This document shows, one piece after another, positions 8,862 through 17,884 of a DNA stretch of 64,000 bases. A program made the position numbers and the translations under genes. This DNA is from Bacillaceae bacterium (GTDB taxonomy: Bacteria; Bacillota; Bacilli; Bacillales; Alkalibacillaceae): contig JACDOD010000003.1 of NCBI GenBank assembly GCA_017656265.1, positions 62,001-126,000 of the forward strand, read 5' to 3'. The notes beneath the pieces were generated by a model, which ran no database searches, was not told the DNA's origin, and saw only the letters and a program-made list of their open reading frames with translations. How positions within the stretch are numbered: the first letter of the stretch is position 1; every line of letters starts with the position of its first letter.

Positions 8862-10589
8862 ATGACAAAAGAAAGAAAAATTGCAATTTGGCTGGTCTGG
8901 CTCATCATTTGGCCTGGTTCATTAATCTATTTGTATGAAATGTTAAGTCCGTCATTTGCCGGGCACTTCATTGATATTTTATCTTTTGCGATTTTAATGT
9001 GCATTGTGGCCTATTTTCCGATTATAGTAGATGATACGCCAATCTTTTTTATCCAGGGTATCAGTCTTGCTGTTTTCTTATATTACGGTTTATTTGTAGA
9101 AATTTTATTGACTCAGATTGCAGCATTGTTTCTTATTTTAAACCTCAGAATAGGGAAAAGCGAATTGCACCGTATTCCGGTTAACTTGCTGATGTTCCTG
9201 CTGACTTCTCTGGTCGGAGCCGGCATCTATTACCTGCTGGGGGGAAGGCATGGGGTTATCCCTCTCAATGATTTAGGGGCTTTCATCCCCATACTTGGGT
9301 ATGTCTTTGGTATTTTTGCTGCCAATCAGATTTTTCTTCATTTGTTCCGTAACATGATCACCAATCAGAAGCATAAATTTTTTAATGTGGGACTTCTATG
9401 GGAACTGTGGACAACCCTGATTATTCTGCCGGTTGGATTTGTTCTCTATCTTCTTTATATTGAAATGGGGATTCAGGCTATTTATTTTGTCGGAATACCA
9501 TTTATTGCTGTTTCGTTTATTTTAAAAAGTTTTTATACAAGCCGGCGAATGAATAAATATATGAAAAGGACAAGCGATATCGGCCAAAAACTGACCGGCA
9601 ATTTGGATGTGAAAGAAGTTCTGGATATACTGGTCAATGAGATTCGGGATTTGCTGAATGTTCATTACACATATATATGGGATATATTGAATACAAAACA
9701 AACCATGACTCTGATCCGGTTTGCTGATCAGGAGTCGCAGCAAAAACCGCCTGAATTTATTTTGAAAAAAGGTCAGGGAATTAGCGGCATGGTATATGAG
9801 AATGGCAAGGAACTGATTTTTGGCCGGAGAAAAGAGTGGGAGACCATTCCGGATCCAACCATTCCTGATGATGTTGAAAGTATTTTATCGGTACCTGTTG
9901 TACGTAATGATAAAACTGTAGGGGTAATCACACTGGCTTCAAAAAAAAGGGGGGCATTTGAAAAGTATCACCTTATGCTCACCAAAATTGTGGCCAACTA
10001 TCTGGCCGTAGCCATTGAAAATGCCCGCCACTATCAGACAACGAAATCAAAAACGGAAACATGCCACCTGACAAATCTATATAATTACCGATTTATTCAA
10101 AATTACTTGCAGCAGCTTTTTGAAGATATGGAAGCGAAAGGTATACAGGAATCGATATCCCTGATCTTGCTGGATCTTGACCATTTTAAACGAATTAATG
10201 ATACGTATGGTCATGAAAGCGGAAATGAAGTTTTATGCCAGCTGGCGAATCGGCTTAAAGAATTTATCGGAGGCCAGGGGATTGTCGCCCGATATGGAGG
10301 GGAAGAGTTTGTGATTCTTCTCCCAGGCACTCAGAAGGAGCATGCTTTTCATTTAGCGGAAAGGCTGCGTATGCGAATTGCAGAAGATCCGTTCATTCTC
10401 AGGGAGCATATTCAGGTTGAGAATGAACCGATAGAAATCTATATTACGGCAAGTATAGGAGTCGCATCTTATCCCCTTGATTGTGAGGATCCAAATGAAT
10501 TAATCCGCCATGCCGACCGTGCCATGTATATGGGGGCTAAACAAAAAGGGCGAAACAAGGTTGCTGTGTATAAAAGTGCTGCTGATTAA
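8862..10589 (+). CDS. Membrane-anchored GAF-GGDEF diguanylate cyclase
   Basis: Predicted to make cyclic di-GMP. The 575-aa protein starts with six or seven hydrophobic segments (about residues 8-215), continues with a GAF sensor domain (about 228-388: ILVNEIRDLLNVHYTYIW, SILSVPVVRNDKTVGVITLA), and ends in a GGDEF domain (about 400-565). The active-site loop is GGEEF (479-483), preceded by LLDLDHFKRINDTYGHE, so catalysis looks intact. The inhibitory RxxD I-site is missing: the matching residues (470-473) are GGQG. I chose ATG 8862 because GGGAG lies nine bases upstream; ATG 8853 is directly after it. No phosphodiesterase domain is present. Confidence 0.88.
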   Translation: MTKERKIAIWLVWLIIWPGSLIYLYEMLSPSFAGHFIDILSFAILMCIVAYFPIIVDDTPIFFIQGISLAVFLYYGLFVEILLTQIAALFLILNLRIGKSELHRIPVNLLMFLLTSLVGAGIYYLLGGRHGVIPLNDLGAFIPILGYVFGIFAANQIFLHLFRNMITNQKHKFFNVGLLWELWTTLIILPVGFVLYLLYIEMGIQAIYFVGIPFIAVSFILKSFYTSRRMNKYMKRTSDIGQKLTGNLDVKEVLDILVNEIRDLLNVHYTYIWDILNTKQTMTLIRFADQESQQKPPEFILKKGQGISGMVYENGKELIFGRRKEWETIPDPTIPDDVESILSVPVVRNDKTVGVITLASKKRGAFEKYHLMLTKIVANYLAVAIENARHYQTTKSKTETCHLTNLYNYRFIQNYLQQLFEDMEAKGIQESISLILLDLDHFKRINDTYGHESGNEVLCQLANRLKEFIGGQGIVARYGGEEFVILLPGTQKEHAFHLAERLRMRIAEDPFILREHIQVENEPIEIYITASIGVASYPLDCEDPNELIRHADRAMYMGAKQKGRNKVAVYKSAAD

Positions 10590-10622
10590 AAACTTGCAGA
10601 AATGTTCTCTGCAAGTTTTTTT
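10590..10622 (+). terminator. Terminator after the diguanylate cyclase
   Basis: The arms AACTTGCAGA and TCTGCAAGTT surround a short loop and are followed by seven Ts. This makes the cyclase transcript independent of spoIIB downstream. Confidence 0.85.
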
Positions 10623-10828
10623 GTTTTTCAAGGGATGTTGACATCCATTCCCTGTGCAGAAAGTCAGAAATGTAAAAAAGACCCATAGCTTTTTATAAAA
10701 AATTAGGTTTCACGTGACCTTTTGCCGTTTTTTTACGAAAAAATTATTGGACAAGCTGACAAACCTCGCCTCCTTTTTTAAATCGGGTATGATACATTTC
10801 ATATAAAAGTGAAAAGGCGGGTTTTAAA

Positions 10829-11749
10829 GTGAGCAGTCATGAACCAGTATCTATTCGAATTAATGGAAAAAGACAGTTGGCAAAGCGGGACAGGCTAAAG
10901 GCCAGGAGCGAACTGGCAGCTTCACTGGATGAAGCGGCTATTCGTTATGATGAGCAGAGCGAAAAACCACATGAAGTGAACGTCTACGAAAGAACATATG
11001 AAACGAAGCCAGCTCGTAAAAGGTATAGCCACTTTAAACCCTTTCTCATTGCTGCTGCTTCTGCTACAGTGGTTGGAATCTTGTTCGGGTTTGTTATGTT
11101 AAATATTATTTCTGATTTAGATCAATCTCAGGTAAGTGAACCTGTCAGTTTGTCTGCTCCTGTAACAAATGTGAGCGAGGGGACTGACGATATTTCAAGT
11201 ATGAGCGAGGAAAACCAGCGAGAACAAACAGTTTCATTATCATCATTTACCTTTCCTTCTCTAGCAGCTTATGTAGTTCAGGTAGGAATTTTTTCTACAG
11301 AAGAACAGGCTAAAGTCATAAAAACAAATTTAAAGGAACAGGGATTTTCAGCTTTCATCTGGGAAAAGGGCGGAAAGTATTACACCTTTGCCGGACTTTC
11401 ATCAACTGAAAAAGGCGCTGAACAAACTGCACAGCTTTTGAAGACAAGCGGTGTGGAAACTTACGTGAAAGAATGGAAAGTAGCCGGCATGCAAAAAGAG
11501 ACTACCAGTTCAGAAGAAGAATGGATAAAAAATGGAGTGCATCTGTTTCAAGAACATGTAACAACTGTACAGGACCAAAAAGAATTATCTGATTATCAGC
11601 AGTGGCTGAAAAGCAGACCAGATCGTTTATCAAAGAATGGAAAAGATTTTTACGGTACCGTAAAGCTCCTGTTTACTGAATCGAATCAGAGCCGCATTGA
11701 AGCCATGTTTACATTTTGGAAAGCATATGAACAATATTTGAATGGGTAG
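10829..11749 (+). CDS. spoIIB: SpoIIB-like sporulation protein with SPOR domain
   Basis: SpoIIB localises to the sporulation septum and helps septal peptidoglycan thinning and engulfment. The 306-aa product fits: a basic and charged cytoplasmic N-terminus, one transmembrane helix (about residues 70-94, PFLIAAASATVVGILFGFVM), and then an extracytoplasmic SPOR domain (about 147-215, YVVQVGIFSTEEQAKVIKTNL), which binds denuded glycan. The GTG start follows AAAAGGCGGG. The position upstream of maf matches B. subtilis. The sequence is divergent in this family, so the assignment rests on architecture and synteny. Confidence 0.85.
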   Translation: MSSHEPVSIRINGKRQLAKRDRLKARSELAASLDEAAIRYDEQSEKPHEVNVYERTYETKPARKRYSHFKPFLIAAASATVVGILFGFVMLNIISDLDQSQVSEPVSLSAPVTNVSEGTDDISSMSEENQREQTVSLSSFTFPSLAAYVVQVGIFSTEEQAKVIKTNLKEQGFSAFIWEKGGKYYTFAGLSSTEKGAEQTAQLLKTSGVETYVKEWKVAGMQKETTSSEEEWIKNGVHLFQEHVTTVQDQKELSDYQQWLKSRPDRLSKNGKDFYGTVKLLFTESNQSRIEAMFTFWKAYEQYLNG

Positions 11750-11770
11750 GCAGCTTCATACAGTCCTGAA

Positions 11771-11840
11771 AGTCAAGAATTGCCTTCTTCGGAAAAGCGG
11801 GCTAACCCGCAAAAGGGGCAGTATCTTGGCTTTTTCTTTT
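11771..11840 (+). terminator. Probable terminator after spoIIB
   Basis: AGTCAAGA (11771-11778) pairs with TCTTGGCT (11824-11831), with one G-T pair. This encloses TGCC/GGCA pairing and an inner GCGGG-CTAA-CCCGC hairpin, and is followed by TTTTTCTTTT. Confidence 0.6.
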
Positions 11841-12111
11841 CAAATTTTACACCTCCGGATTGAGCCATTTGGTTTAATTTTCCCCGGAAGAACTGTAGTG
11901 ATCCAGTCTCTTCTCCATCCATGCCACTTCATATTTCACAACGGGAATTTATCTTTTTTTGCATTTTATGGTATAAAAGGATCAAGATTACTCGATTTTT
12001 ACTGTGCAAAAAAATGAAAACTATGAAATTTCAAAAGAGGAACATTCATTTTTAACTTTTTGTCAGTCAGAAGAAAAAGCATTATGATAAATCATCATAG
12101 GGGTGAGAGCA
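11841..12111. other. Intergenic region upstream of maf
   Basis: I see no gene here. The forward reading frame across 11742-12017 has no ribosome binding site and starts inside the spoIIB end. The region is AT-rich near 11950-12100, where the maf promoter should lie, but I could not pick a convincing -35/-10 pair. Confidence 0.5.
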
Positions 12112-12693
12112 GTGTATCAATTAATTTTAGGTTCTTCTTCTCCAAGAAGAAAAATGCTTCTGGAGCAAGTTCAAATCCCTTTTGTTACTCGTGTGAAAAA
12201 AGTTGATGAGTCACAGGTGAGGTCTGACTCTCCAGAAAAACTGGTTCAGGAATTAGCGAAATTAAAAGGGGCCAACCTGGATGTAAAGCATGAACGGGAA
12301 GTGATTTTAACAGCAGACACCGTAGTCGCCTTTGAAAATGAGGTGCTGGAAAAACCGAGAGATGAACAGGATGCTGTTCAGATGCTGCAAATGCTGAGCG
12401 GGAGACAGCATGATGTACTTACTGGGGTCATGCTGAAAACAAGGGATGAGAAAATGGTTTTTGCAGAGCGGACCACAGTTGAATTCTGGGATTTAACAGA
12501 TGAAATGATTGAAAGATATGTCAGTACAACAGACCCATTTGACAAGGCAGGAGCTTACGGAATCCAGTCGGGTGGTGCAGTGTTTGTCAAAAGAATTATA
12601 GGGGATTACTATAATGTCGTAGGTCTGCCCCTGTCAAAAGTTATTAAGGAATTAGAGAGATATTCCATCTATCCATTTTCAGGAAATGTATAA
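12112..12693 (+). CDS. maf: Maf-type nucleoside triphosphate pyrophosphatase
   Basis: Maf proteins hydrolyse non-canonical or pyrimidine NTPs (dTTP/UTP class) to the monophosphate and in Bacillus are linked to septum formation. The 193-aa product shows the N-terminal SSSPRR substrate motif (LILGSSSPRRKMLL), LTADTVVAFENEVLEKPRD with the metal-binding and catalytic aspartate, GRQHDVLTGV, and KAGAYGIQSGGAVFVKRIIGDYYNVVGLPL. I prefer GTG 12112 because GGGGTGAG lies just upstream and the protein then starts MYQLILGSSS, as in relatives; GTG 12103 is the alternative. It precedes radC by 15 bp, as in B. subtilis. Confidence 0.93.
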   Translation: MYQLILGSSSPRRKMLLEQVQIPFVTRVKKVDESQVRSDSPEKLVQELAKLKGANLDVKHEREVILTADTVVAFENEVLEKPRDEQDAVQMLQMLSGRQHDVLTGVMLKTRDEKMVFAERTTVEFWDLTDEMIERYVSTTDPFDKAGAYGIQSGGAVFVKRIIGDYYNVVGLPLSKVIKELERYSIYPFSGNV

Positions 12694-12708
12694 ACGAAAG
12701 GAGACAGT

Positions 12709-13401
12709 ATGGTGCCCAATCAGACAGTCATGATTCGGGATGTGCCCAGGGATGACAGGCCGAGGGAAAGGCTGATGAAGCTGGGTCCCAGGGCCATTTC
12801 AAATCAGGAATTATTGTCCATTATTTTGGGAAGCGGAACAAAAAATGAATCGGTTCTACTGCTTGCTCAGAGACTGCTTATGCATTTTGAGGGGCTCTCG
12901 CTTCTGAAGGATGCGTCAGTGGAAGAGCTGACAGCAATCAAAGGAATTGGAACAGCAAAAGCCGTCAATATTATTGCCTCCATTGAGCTGGGAAGAAGGA
13001 TGCACGCCTTAAAACCATCCGACAGTTATGTCATCCGAAGCCCGGAAGATGGTGCTGACTACGTCATGGAAGAAATGAGGGATTTAAAGCAAGAACATTT
13101 TGTCGCTTTATTTTTAAATACTAAAAATCAGGTTATTCATCAGCAGACGATTTTTATCGGAAGTTTGAATGCCTCTATTGTTCACCCGAGAGAAGTGTTT
13201 AAAGAAGCGGTTAAAAGATCAGCTGCTTCTATCATTTGTGCCCACAACCATCCCTCCGGAGATCCCACACCTTCTCAAGAAGATATCCATGTGACAAAAC
13301 GCCTGGCTGAATGCGGTAAAGTACTGGGAATTGAGCTTTTAGATCATTTAGTCATTGGAGACCGCAAATTTGTATCTCTGAAAGAAAAAGGGTATTTATG
13401 A
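12709..13401 (+). CDS. radC: RadC family JAB-domain protein
   Basis: The 230-aa product has an N-terminal UPF0758 helix-hairpin-helix region (LMKLGPRAISNQELLSIILGSGTKN, IKGIGTAKAVNII). It also has a C-terminal JAB1/MPN metalloprotease-like domain with the zinc-ligand motif HNHPSGDPTPSQED, whose HNH starts at residue 179, and EVFKEAVKRSAASIICAHN. The true biochemical role of this family is unsettled despite the repair name. The ATG follows AAAGGAGAC. It is in the conserved maf-radC-mreB order and is probably cotranscribed with maf. Confidence 0.95.
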   Translation: MVPNQTVMIRDVPRDDRPRERLMKLGPRAISNQELLSIILGSGTKNESVLLLAQRLLMHFEGLSLLKDASVEELTAIKGIGTAKAVNIIASIELGRRMHALKPSDSYVIRSPEDGADYVMEEMRDLKQEHFVALFLNTKNQVIHQQTIFIGSLNASIVHPREVFKEAVKRSAASIICAHNHPSGDPTPSQEDIHVTKRLAECGKVLGIELLDHLVIGDRKFVSLKEKGYL

Positions 13402-13692
13402 GAAATTTTTTATAACGCTATTAAAACAAGGCCATCCCTTTTATCTCCCTGTTTTTCCGAGACCCTGCAGCCTATTGTTCCTTTTTGAACACTTCTTGAA
13501 AAACACTATCTATTTGGAATTTTTTTTCGTATAATATTATAGACAAGAAGTTTAAAGCGCCAAAAGTGTTTATCACTCCAATGGCGCTTATTTGTTATGA
13601 TAACTGCACCAATATCATAAATAATATAGGGAACGCTAAACGAATAGATATTGAAATAGGTGTAAGTTACATCGAAAGAAAGGGAGATCAAC
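13402..13692. promoter_or_regulatory. mreB upstream region with a hairpin
   Basis: A TATAAT box at 13530-13535 is present, but no good -35 lies at the right distance. Downstream, AAGCGCCA (13555-13562) pairs with TGGCGCTT (13582-13589), and AGTG/CACT pair inside this stem. The hairpin would fall in the mreB 5' untranslated RNA or terminate radC read-through; the Ts after it are sparse. Confidence 0.45.
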
Positions 13693-14733
13693 GTGGCAAA
13701 GTTTGGATTCACACAGGATTTAGGCATAGATCTTGGAACAGCAAATACACTTGTATATGTTAAAGGAAAAGGTGTAGTTTTACGGGAACCATCAGTAGTA
13801 GCCAAAAACAAAGAAACAGGTGAAATAGAGGCTGTAGGAAACAGTGCGAAAATGATGATTGGACGTACTCCCGGCAATATATCTGTCATTCGTCCAATGA
13901 AAGACGGGGTAATTGCTGATTATGATACGACTGCGATGATGATGAAATATTATATTAAAAAGGCGCTGAAAAGGAGATCAGCATTTGCCCGAAAGCCCAA
14001 TGTAATGGTATGTGTTCCATCCGGGATTACGATGGTGGAAGAACGTGCTGTTATAGATGCCACTAAACAAGCAGGTGCTAAAGATGCTTATCCTATTCCA
14101 GAACCATTTGCTGCTGCAATTGGTGCCGGATTGCCTGTATGGGAACCTACAGGCAGTATGATTATAGATATTGGCGGAGGAACAACTGAAGTAGCCGTTA
14201 TTTCTCTGGGAGGCATTGTAACCAGCAAATCAATTCGTATAGCCGGAGATGAAATGGACACAGCCATTATTCAATATATTCGAAAAGAATACAATCTGAT
14301 GATTGGGGATTATACAGCTGAAGTGGTGAAAAAAGAAATTGGATCGGCTAAAAAGCCGGATGTAAAAGAAGAGATGGATATCCGCGGACGTGACCTGGTC
14401 AGCGGGCTGCCAAAAACCATAACAGTGAGCAATGCTGAAATTGCTGTTGCATTAAAAGATACCGTTGATTCCATTGTTGAAGCTGTAAAAGTAACCCTTG
14501 AAAAAACACCTCCTGAGTTATCCGCTGACTTGATGGAACGGGGAATTGTCCTTACTGGTGGAGGTGCGCTGTTAAAAGGATTAGATCAGGTACTTAGCGA
14601 TGAAACACAAATGCCAGTTTTTGTAGCTGAAGATCCGCTGGATTCAGTGGCTGTTGGAACAGGAAAGGCCTTAGAATATATCCATCATTTTCGATCCAGT
14701 CCAAACGTTGCATCTCGTCCAACCATTGATTAG
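13693..14733 (+). CDS. mreB: Rod shape-determining protein MreB
   Basis: Bacterial actin that forms membrane-bound filaments guiding lateral cell-wall synthesis with MreC, MreD and the RodA-PBP2 machine. The 346-aa sequence has the actin-fold phosphate loop [17 protein letters not shown], the PSVVA strand, [14 protein letters not shown], the second phosphate loop [21 protein letters not shown], and the adenosine motif [14 protein letters not shown]. The GTG start follows AAAGGGAGATCAAC. It heads the mreBCD-minCD cluster, so shape and division-site genes can be expressed together. Confidence 0.98.
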   Translation: MAKFGFTQDLGIDLGTANTLVYVKGKGVVLREPSVVAKNKETGEIEAVGNSAKMMIGRTPGNISVIRPMKDGVIADYDTTAMMMKYYIKKALKRRSAFARKPNVMVCVPSGITMVEERAVIDATKQAGAKDAYPIPEPFAAAIGAGLPVWEPTGSMIIDIGGGTTEVAVISLGGIVTSKSIRIAGDEMDTAIIQYIRKEYNLMIGDYTAEVVKKEIGSAKKPDVKEEMDIRGRDLVSGLPKTITVSNAEIAVALKDTVDSIVEAVKVTLEKTPPELSADLMERGIVLTGGGALLKGLDQVLSDETQMPVFVAEDPLDSVAVGTGKALEYIHHFRSSPNVASRPTID

Positions 14734-14748
14734 AAGTAGGTGTCAGTA

Positions 14749-15630
14749 ATGGCCTCATTTTTCAAACGGAAAAAGCTTATCATGATGCTGATCAGTATCG
14801 TTCTGCTGGTGGCATTAATCGGTTTTTCCATGAGGGAACGGGAAAATCGAACGCTGCCTGAGCAATTCATCATGGACACGATCGGATGGGTACAATCTGT
14901 CCTCCATGTGCCTGTAGACCTGGTTGGAAATTTTTTTGGGAACCTTCAGGATTTAAAGAATACGTATGAGCAAAATCAATTGCTGAAATCTAGATTATCC
15001 GAATATAAAAATTTGCTTTACGAGGTACAGGCTCTGGAAAAAGAAAATAAAGAATTAAGGGAAATTATAGAAAAAGAAAAAACGCTTCGGGATTATCAAA
15101 CCATTCATGCTGAAGTAATTGCCCGGACAAGAGAAGCCTGGTTTAAACAAATTACCATAAACAGGGGATCACAGCATGGAGTTAAAGCAAATATGGCAGT
15201 CATTACAGCAGATGGAATGATAGGGAAGGTTCAGTCGACTACGCCTTTCACGTCAAGGGTGCAGCTGCTAAGCGGGTTTGACCGCAATAACAAAATATCA
15301 GCAGTCATATCAGATAATGAAAATGTATTTGGGTTGATCGAAGGATATGATGAAGAAAAGAAGATGCTGATGTTTCAGAGTATATTAGCTGAATCAGAAG
15401 TTGAGGTAGGACAGCTTGTTGTAAGTTCAGGAATGGGCGGTGTATTTCCTTCTGGCCTTGTGATTGGTACGATTGAATCCATCGAGAGTGATGCATTTGG
15501 CTTAACAAAGATCGCTTATGTGAAACCGGCGGCAGACCTGTATAATATTAACCAGGTAATGGTAATAGACCGGGAACTTTTTTCACCTGTACTGGATGAA
15601 GACCAGGGTGAAATGGAGGAAGAATTATGA
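14749..15630 (+). CDS. mreC: Rod shape-determining protein MreC
   Basis: Bitopic membrane protein that couples cytoplasmic MreB to periplasmic-face wall synthases. The product is 293 aa, with one transmembrane helix near residues 9-29 (LIMMLISIVLLVALIGFSM), a coiled coil at about 65-110 (LKNTYEQNQLLKSRLSEYKN), and a C-terminal beta-rich MreC core with TREAWFKQITINRGSQHGVK and VVSSGMGGVFPSGLVIG. ATG 14749 is chosen because AGTAGGTG ends about seven bases before it; an in-frame GTG at 14740 overlaps this site. Its stop overlaps the mreD start (ATGA at 15627). Confidence 0.96.
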   Translation: MASFFKRKKLIMMLISIVLLVALIGFSMRERENRTLPEQFIMDTIGWVQSVLHVPVDLVGNFFGNLQDLKNTYEQNQLLKSRLSEYKNLLYEVQALEKENKELREIIEKEKTLRDYQTIHAEVIARTREAWFKQITINRGSQHGVKANMAVITADGMIGKVQSTTPFTSRVQLLSGFDRNNKISAVISDNENVFGLIEGYDEEKKMLMFQSILAESEVEVGQLVVSSGMGGVFPSGLVIGTIESIESDAFGLTKIAYVKPAADLYNINQVMVIDRELFSPVLDEDQGEMEEEL

Positions 15631-16166
15631 AGCGGCTTATTCTTCCCCTGTTCCTGCTCCTTTTTTTAGTAGTGGAAGGGATTTTCCCCGAATTGATTCC
15701 GGACAGCTTCATTGCTTCCGATATTTTAATCATTCCTTATCTGGTTATTATCTTTATTATTCTGATTTCAGTTTTTTATGATTATGATCAAACCTATCAT
15801 TCAGTCTATTATGGGATAACTTTTGGTCTGTTGACCGATCTGATCTATACCGATTTAATCGGTGTTTATATGTTTACATATGGGGTTGTGGCATTTGCGA
15901 TTCATGTCCTTAAAAGAATGCTACACGCTAATTTTTTTGTGACCTTTCTGTTAACCTTATTTGGGGTATCAGTTGCCGATATGCTCATTTATATGATGTA
16001 TTATGTGATTCAGATTACAAATATGCCAGTGGCTGAATACGCTGTGAACCGGTTGCTTCCAACAATATTGATGAATATCGTGTTGATGTCTTTGTTATAC
16101 CCGCTATTTTACCGGCGATTGTGGCAATGGTCAGAGGAACAAATGTCTCACCGTAAAACTGTATAA
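15627..16166 (+). CDS. mreD: Rod shape-determining protein MreD
   Basis: A 179-aa polytopic membrane protein with five or six hydrophobic helices and few charged residues between them, the third component of the Mre elongation complex. The motif SVYYGITFGLLTDLIYTDLIGVYMFTYGVVAF is split over positions typical of the family: a conserved Gly-Leu-Leu-x-Asp in the middle helix. The start overlaps the mreC stop by four bases, implying translational coupling. Sequence conservation in MreD is low, so the identification rests on topology, the GLLTDL motif and the operon position. Confidence 0.95.
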   Translation: MKRLILPLFLLLFLVVEGIFPELIPDSFIASDILIIPYLVIIFIILISVFYDYDQTYHSVYYGITFGLLTDLIYTDLIGVYMFTYGVVAFAIHVLKRMLHANFFVTFLLTLFGVSVADMLIYMMYYVIQITNMPVAEYAVNRLLPTILMNIVLMSLLYPLFYRRLWQWSEEQMSHRKTV

Positions 16167-16215
16167 AGGAATTTTGAAATGCTGTATCGAAATTGTACTA
16201 TTGAGGTGAAACTTC

Positions 16216-16902
16216 GTGAAAACGAACAAACATGTCGTAACAATAAAAGGAACAAAAGATGGCCTAACTTTATTTATTGATGACTCATGTTCTTTTGACC
16301 AGGTGATCGAAGAATTGAACATAAAACTATCATCATCCCTAGTAGATAAAGACCAGCCAATGATTCGTGTCAATGTACAGGTTGGAAACCGCTATTTGAC
16401 AAGTGAACAGGAAGAAATCATCCGGGAAATGATCCGTTCAAAAAATAATCTGGTTGTCAATGAGATTATTTCCAATGTCATCACCAAACAAGAGGCAATT
16501 GAGTGGAAGAAAGATTCTGAGGTACACACGGTTTTAAAAATAGTCCGTTCAGGACAGGTTGTAGAAGTAAGGGGAGATCTTTTGCTGATCGGAGATGTCA
16601 ATCCTGGCGGAAAGATTTCCGCAACAGGAAATATATATGTAATGGGACAGTTAAAGGGGATTGCCCATGCGGGTTCAAATGGTGATCGAGAAGCGGTCAT
16701 CGCGGCTTCGTATATGAAGCCCAGCCAGCTTCGCATAGCTGACTTGATCAGCCGTTCCCCTGATTATGAAACAGATGGTGTCCATATGGAATGTGCCTTT
16801 ATTGATCCTGAACGGGACCAAATCGTCATTGATCGCTTGCAAACATTATCCAAAATTCGTTCACATTTAAGCATTGTGGAAAGGAGAATGGTGAATGGGT
16901 GA
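16216..16902 (+). CDS. minC: Septum site-determining protein MinC
   Basis: Inhibitor of FtsZ assembly that, with MinD, blocks division at the poles. The 228-aa product has an N-terminal FtsZ-inhibiting domain (about 1-105, VTIKGTKDGLTLFIDDSCSF) and a C-terminal right-handed beta-helix that binds MinD (about 118-215: VLKIVRSGQVVEVRGDLLLI, GDVNPGGKISATGNIYVMG, LKGIAHAG). GTG start behind TTGAGGTGAAAC. It overlaps minD by eight bases. As in other Bacilli there is no minE here; polar targeting relies on DivIVA/MinJ encoded elsewhere. Confidence 0.97.
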   Translation: MKTNKHVVTIKGTKDGLTLFIDDSCSFDQVIEELNIKLSSSLVDKDQPMIRVNVQVGNRYLTSEQEEIIREMIRSKNNLVVNEIISNVITKQEAIEWKKDSEVHTVLKIVRSGQVVEVRGDLLLIGDVNPGGKISATGNIYVMGQLKGIAHAGSNGDREAVIAASYMKPSQLRIADLISRSPDYETDGVHMECAFIDPERDQIVIDRLQTLSKIRSHLSIVERRMVNG

Positions 16903-17692
16903 GGCAATTGTTATTACATCAGGAAAAGGCGGTGTCGGCAAGACTACAACAACTGCCAATCTTGGGACAGCACTAGCGCTAATGGGGAAAAAAGTTTGTC
17001 TGGTTGACACAGATATCGGTCTGAGAAATCTGGACGTAGTGATGGGTCTGGAAAATCGGATTATTTATGACCTTGTAGATGTGATTAAAGGACGATGCAA
17101 GCTTAACCAGGCCTTGATCCGCGACAAACGGTTTGACTGTCTTCATTTTCTTCCGGCTGCTCAAACGAGTGATAAATCTGAAGTGACACCGGAGGGCATG
17201 AAAAGAATCATAAAACAGCTGAAGCCAGATTATGATTACATACTCATTGATTCACCAGCGGGAATTGAGCTGGGATATAGGAATGCAGTAGCTGGTGCGG
17301 ATAAAGCGATTGTCGTAACCACACCAGAGAAATCAAGCGTTCGGGATGCAGACCGTATTATCGGACTTTTGGAGAAAGAAAACATGGATCCCCCTGTGCT
17401 GGTGATCAATCGAATCAGGAATCACATGGTAAAAACAGGAGACATGCTGGATGTAGATGATATTGTAACGACCCTTTCGATTGATCTGCTCGGAATTATT
17501 GCCGATGATGATGAAGTGATTAAAGCTTCCCATCATGGTGAACCGGTTGCTTTTCAGCCTGACACAAAAGCTTCCATTTCTTATCGGAATATTGCCCGCA
17601 GAATTCTTGGTGAACAGGTGCCATTAATGGCTATTGAAGAGGACAAGGGTGTATTTGCCAAAATGAAAAAATTCTTTGGAATCGGCAATTAA
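16895..17692 (+). CDS. minD: Septum site-determining protein MinD
   Basis: ATPase that recruits MinC to the membrane. The 265-aa protein begins with the deviant Walker A box TSGKGGVGKTTTTANLG, with the signature lysine at its start, followed by DTDIGLRNLDVVMGLENR and the Walker B region YILIDSPAGIE. The extreme C-terminus FAKMKKFFGIGN is the amphipathic membrane-targeting helix. The start lies inside the minC end (8-bp overlap), so the two are translationally coupled. A hairpin repeat with a T-run follows 54 bp later and probably terminates the mre-min transcript. Confidence 0.98.
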   Translation: MGEAIVITSGKGGVGKTTTTANLGTALALMGKKVCLVDTDIGLRNLDVVMGLENRIIYDLVDVIKGRCKLNQALIRDKRFDCLHFLPAAQTSDKSEVTPEGMKRIIKQLKPDYDYILIDSPAGIELGYRNAVAGADKAIVVTTPEKSSVRDADRIIGLLEKENMDPPVLVINRIRNHMVKTGDMLDVDDIVTTLSIDLLGIIADDDEVIKASHHGEPVAFQPDTKASISYRNIARRILGEQVPLMAIEEDKGVFAKMKKFFGIGN

Positions 17693-17746
17693 AAATGAAA
17701 GTTTAATTTGGCTAGGGTGCGGAATAAAACTGCATAAGGTAATGAA

Positions 17747-17796
17747 ATATCCGAACTTCATTCAATCGTCACATGAATGAGTTCGGATATTTTTAG
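17747..17796 (+). terminator. Terminator hairpin after minD, member of an interspersed hairpin repeat
   Basis: ATATCCGAACTTCATTCA (17747-17764) pairs with TGAATGAGTTCGGATAT (17774-17790) with one bulge, followed by TTTTT. Nearly the same hairpin occurs after tcdA (56752-56793), and a decayed form occurs after bofC (near 31142-31187). It therefore looks like a repeat used as a terminator. Confidence 0.75.
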
Positions 17797-17825
17797 TTCA
17801 GTCACCTCCTCTTCCCCTGCTCCTG

Positions 17826-17854
17826 GTCATATTTTTCTATAAAATGAATAGACT
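17826..17854 (+). promoter_or_regulatory. Possible sigma-E promoter of the spoIVF operon
   Basis: GTCATATT at 17826-17833 matches the sigma-E -35 consensus exactly. After a 13-bp spacer, AATAGACT (17847-17854) matches five of eight positions of CATACAAT. Mother-cell sigma-E control is established for spoIVF in B. subtilis; this site is my reading. Confidence 0.45.
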
Positions 17855-17884
17855 TGTACAAATGATGTGCAGGGGGAGAGTAAA

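Noticed and set aside
11742-12017. Forward open frame of 91 codons between spoIIB and maf.
   Set aside because: It starts inside spoIIB, has no ribosome site, and runs over a probable terminator; its composition is not protein-like.
13506-13889. Reverse open frame of 127 codons over the mreB start.
   Set aside because: It is a shadow of mreB and its leader region; no ribosome site or known motif.
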